A stretch of 6,174 nucleotides of DNA from Bacilli bacterium. Lineage in GTDB: Bacteria > Bacillota_I > Bacilli_A > RF39 > UBA660. This document shows, one piece after another, positions 5,216 to 6,174 of the stretch (position 1 is its first letter; each line of letters opens with the position of its first letter). The stretch spans positions 1 to 6,174 of the forward strand of contig JAQVDA010000045.1 of NCBI GenBank assembly GCA_028698535.1, in the 5' to 3' direction. The translations under genes and the position numbers were made by a program. The notes below the pieces were generated by a model. The model made no database searches and was not told where the DNA came from. It saw nothing but the letters and a program-made list of their open reading frames with translations.

Positions 5216-6174
5216 TTATTCCTCCTTAATTTCTTTAATCGTCGCTTTAACTAAACCATCTTTTAAATAAACATCAATCAAGTCATCAATTTTTAATTTA
5301 TTAACCATGGAAATGGTAACGGCTTGTTTTTTAACCACGGCGTAACCTCTTTGGATTACTTTTAAAGGGTTTAGTATCTCTAGTTGCTTAATAAGATTAA
5401 AACAATTACTTTTAGCATAGGTTATTTTGTTTGTCATAATACTTACTAAACGCTCCACTAAATTATCTAACTTCTGACCTTTAATTTCATAGATGGCTAG
5501 TGGTTTTTTTAAAACATAAGCCGTCTTTAACTGCGTTAATTTTAACTGTTCTTGTTCAATCTTATTTTTAATCGCCTCACTAATTCTAATCTTAACTTGA
5601 CTAATATAGTTTAAGATATCGGTGATATTGGGAACGACTATTTCGGCGGCCCCAGTTGGGGTTGGAGCTCTTAAATCAGCTACTAGATCACTGATAGTAA
5701 AATCTATTTCATGACCTACCGCACTAACAATGGGGATAGGACAAGCAAAGATGGCGCGGGCTACACTTTCTTCATTAAAGGCCCATAAATCTTCAATTGA
5801 ACCACCGCCACGACCAATAATTAACACATCCAAGCGATAATCTTCGGCTCTTTTTAATTGCCAAACTAAATCATCCTTAGCCTCACTACCTTGCACTAAT
5901 GACGGGAATAAAATGGTCTCACAAAGCGGATAACGACGCTTAATAGTAGAAACAATATCTTTAATAGCCGCCCCGGTGGGGGCGGTAATAATCCCTACCC
6001 GACTAGGAATTTTCGGGATTTTCTTTTTATGAATATGATCAAATAAGCCCTCAGCTTGTAACTTTTTCTTTAATTGTTCATACGCAATAAATAAATTACC
6101 AAGACCATCTTCTAACATTTCCTCAACATAGACTTGATGACTACCACTAGCTTCATAAACGCTTATTTGACCGG
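5216..6174 (-). CDS. xseA: Exodeoxyribonuclease VII large subunit, 5' end beyond the window
   Basis: XseA is the catalytic subunit of exonuclease VII. About 318 residues are visible; the frame stays open to the right edge, so roughly the first 100 residues, the OB-fold DNA-binding domain, are missing. Counting from the first complete codon, the opening GQISVYEASGSHQVYVEEM is the typical end of the OB domain, so the internal ATG at 6116-6118 is not the start. The catalytic domain follows: IITAPTGAAIKDI near 62-74, IGRGGGSIEDLWAFNEE near 119-135, and SAVGHEIDFTISD near 150-162 with the conserved His and Asp. Next comes LRAPTPTGAAE near 167-177, then a long coiled coil that binds XseB, and LNPLKVIQRGYAVV near the C-terminus. 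The gene stops one base before xseB. No frameshift or missing key residue is visible; the promoter lies outside. Confidence 0.96.
   Translation of the reverse strand, partial: GQISVYEASGSHQVYVEEMLEDGLGNLFIAYEQLKKKLQAEGLFDHIHKKKIPKIPSRVGIITAPTGAAIKDIVSTIKRRYPLCETILFPSLVQGSEAKDDLVWQLKRAEDYRLDVLIIGRGGGSIEDLWAFNEESVARAIFACPIPIVSAVGHEIDFTISDLVADLRAPTPTGAAEIVVPNITDILNYISQVKIRISEAIKNKIEQEQLKLTQLKTAYVLKKPLAIYEIKGQKLDNLVERLVSIMTNKITYAKSNCFNLIKQLEILNPLKVIQRGYAVVKKQAVTISMVNKLKIDDLIDVYLKDGLVKATIKEIKEE

Overview
The window is a compact, AT-rich stretch of a low-GC Gram-positive (Firmicutes/Bacilli-type) chromosome. Every tryptophan codon checked is TGG, so the code is standard rather than the Mycoplasma type. 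Two dedicated endospore genes, spoIVB and spoIIM, point to a spore former or a recent descendant of one. The exact taxon cannot be fixed from the sequence alone. An uncultured or deep-branching AT-rich Bacilli lineage (Erysipelotrichia, Turicibacter or Haloplasma-like) is a guess.

Reading along the minus strand, which carries all genes but one, the order is as follows. The catalytic part of xseA (cut by the right edge) and xseB form a tightly coupled exonuclease VII pair ending at an imperfect terminator. The spore signalling protease spoIVB comes next. Its stop codon lies inside a perfect palindrome that it shares as a terminator with a 29-residue plus-strand membrane miniprotein resembling Prli42. 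The miniprotein has a textbook SigA promoter and is divergent from spoIIM (engulfment machinery). After spoIIM come mnmA (tRNA 2-thiouridylase), a 256-residue HTH protein of unknown role behind a 26-bp nested palindromic operator, and a polysaccharide deacetylase without an export signal. The left edge holds a wrecked ABC transporter locus, in which an ATPase N-terminus is joined out of frame to what looks like permease sequence.

Functionally this is mostly a housekeeping and sporulation neighbourhood. In Bacillus subtilis xseA-xseB lie a few genes upstream of recN-spoIVB-spo0A; here xseB is followed directly by spoIVB, so the locus looks condensed. The points most worth a second look are the unlabelled miniprotein, the symmetric operator in front of the unknown HTH protein, the fused ABC remnant, and the very short predicted 5' leaders at three promoters. 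No RNA gene, CRISPR array, insertion sequence or phage module was seen, and no gene-free gap exceeds about 115 bases.
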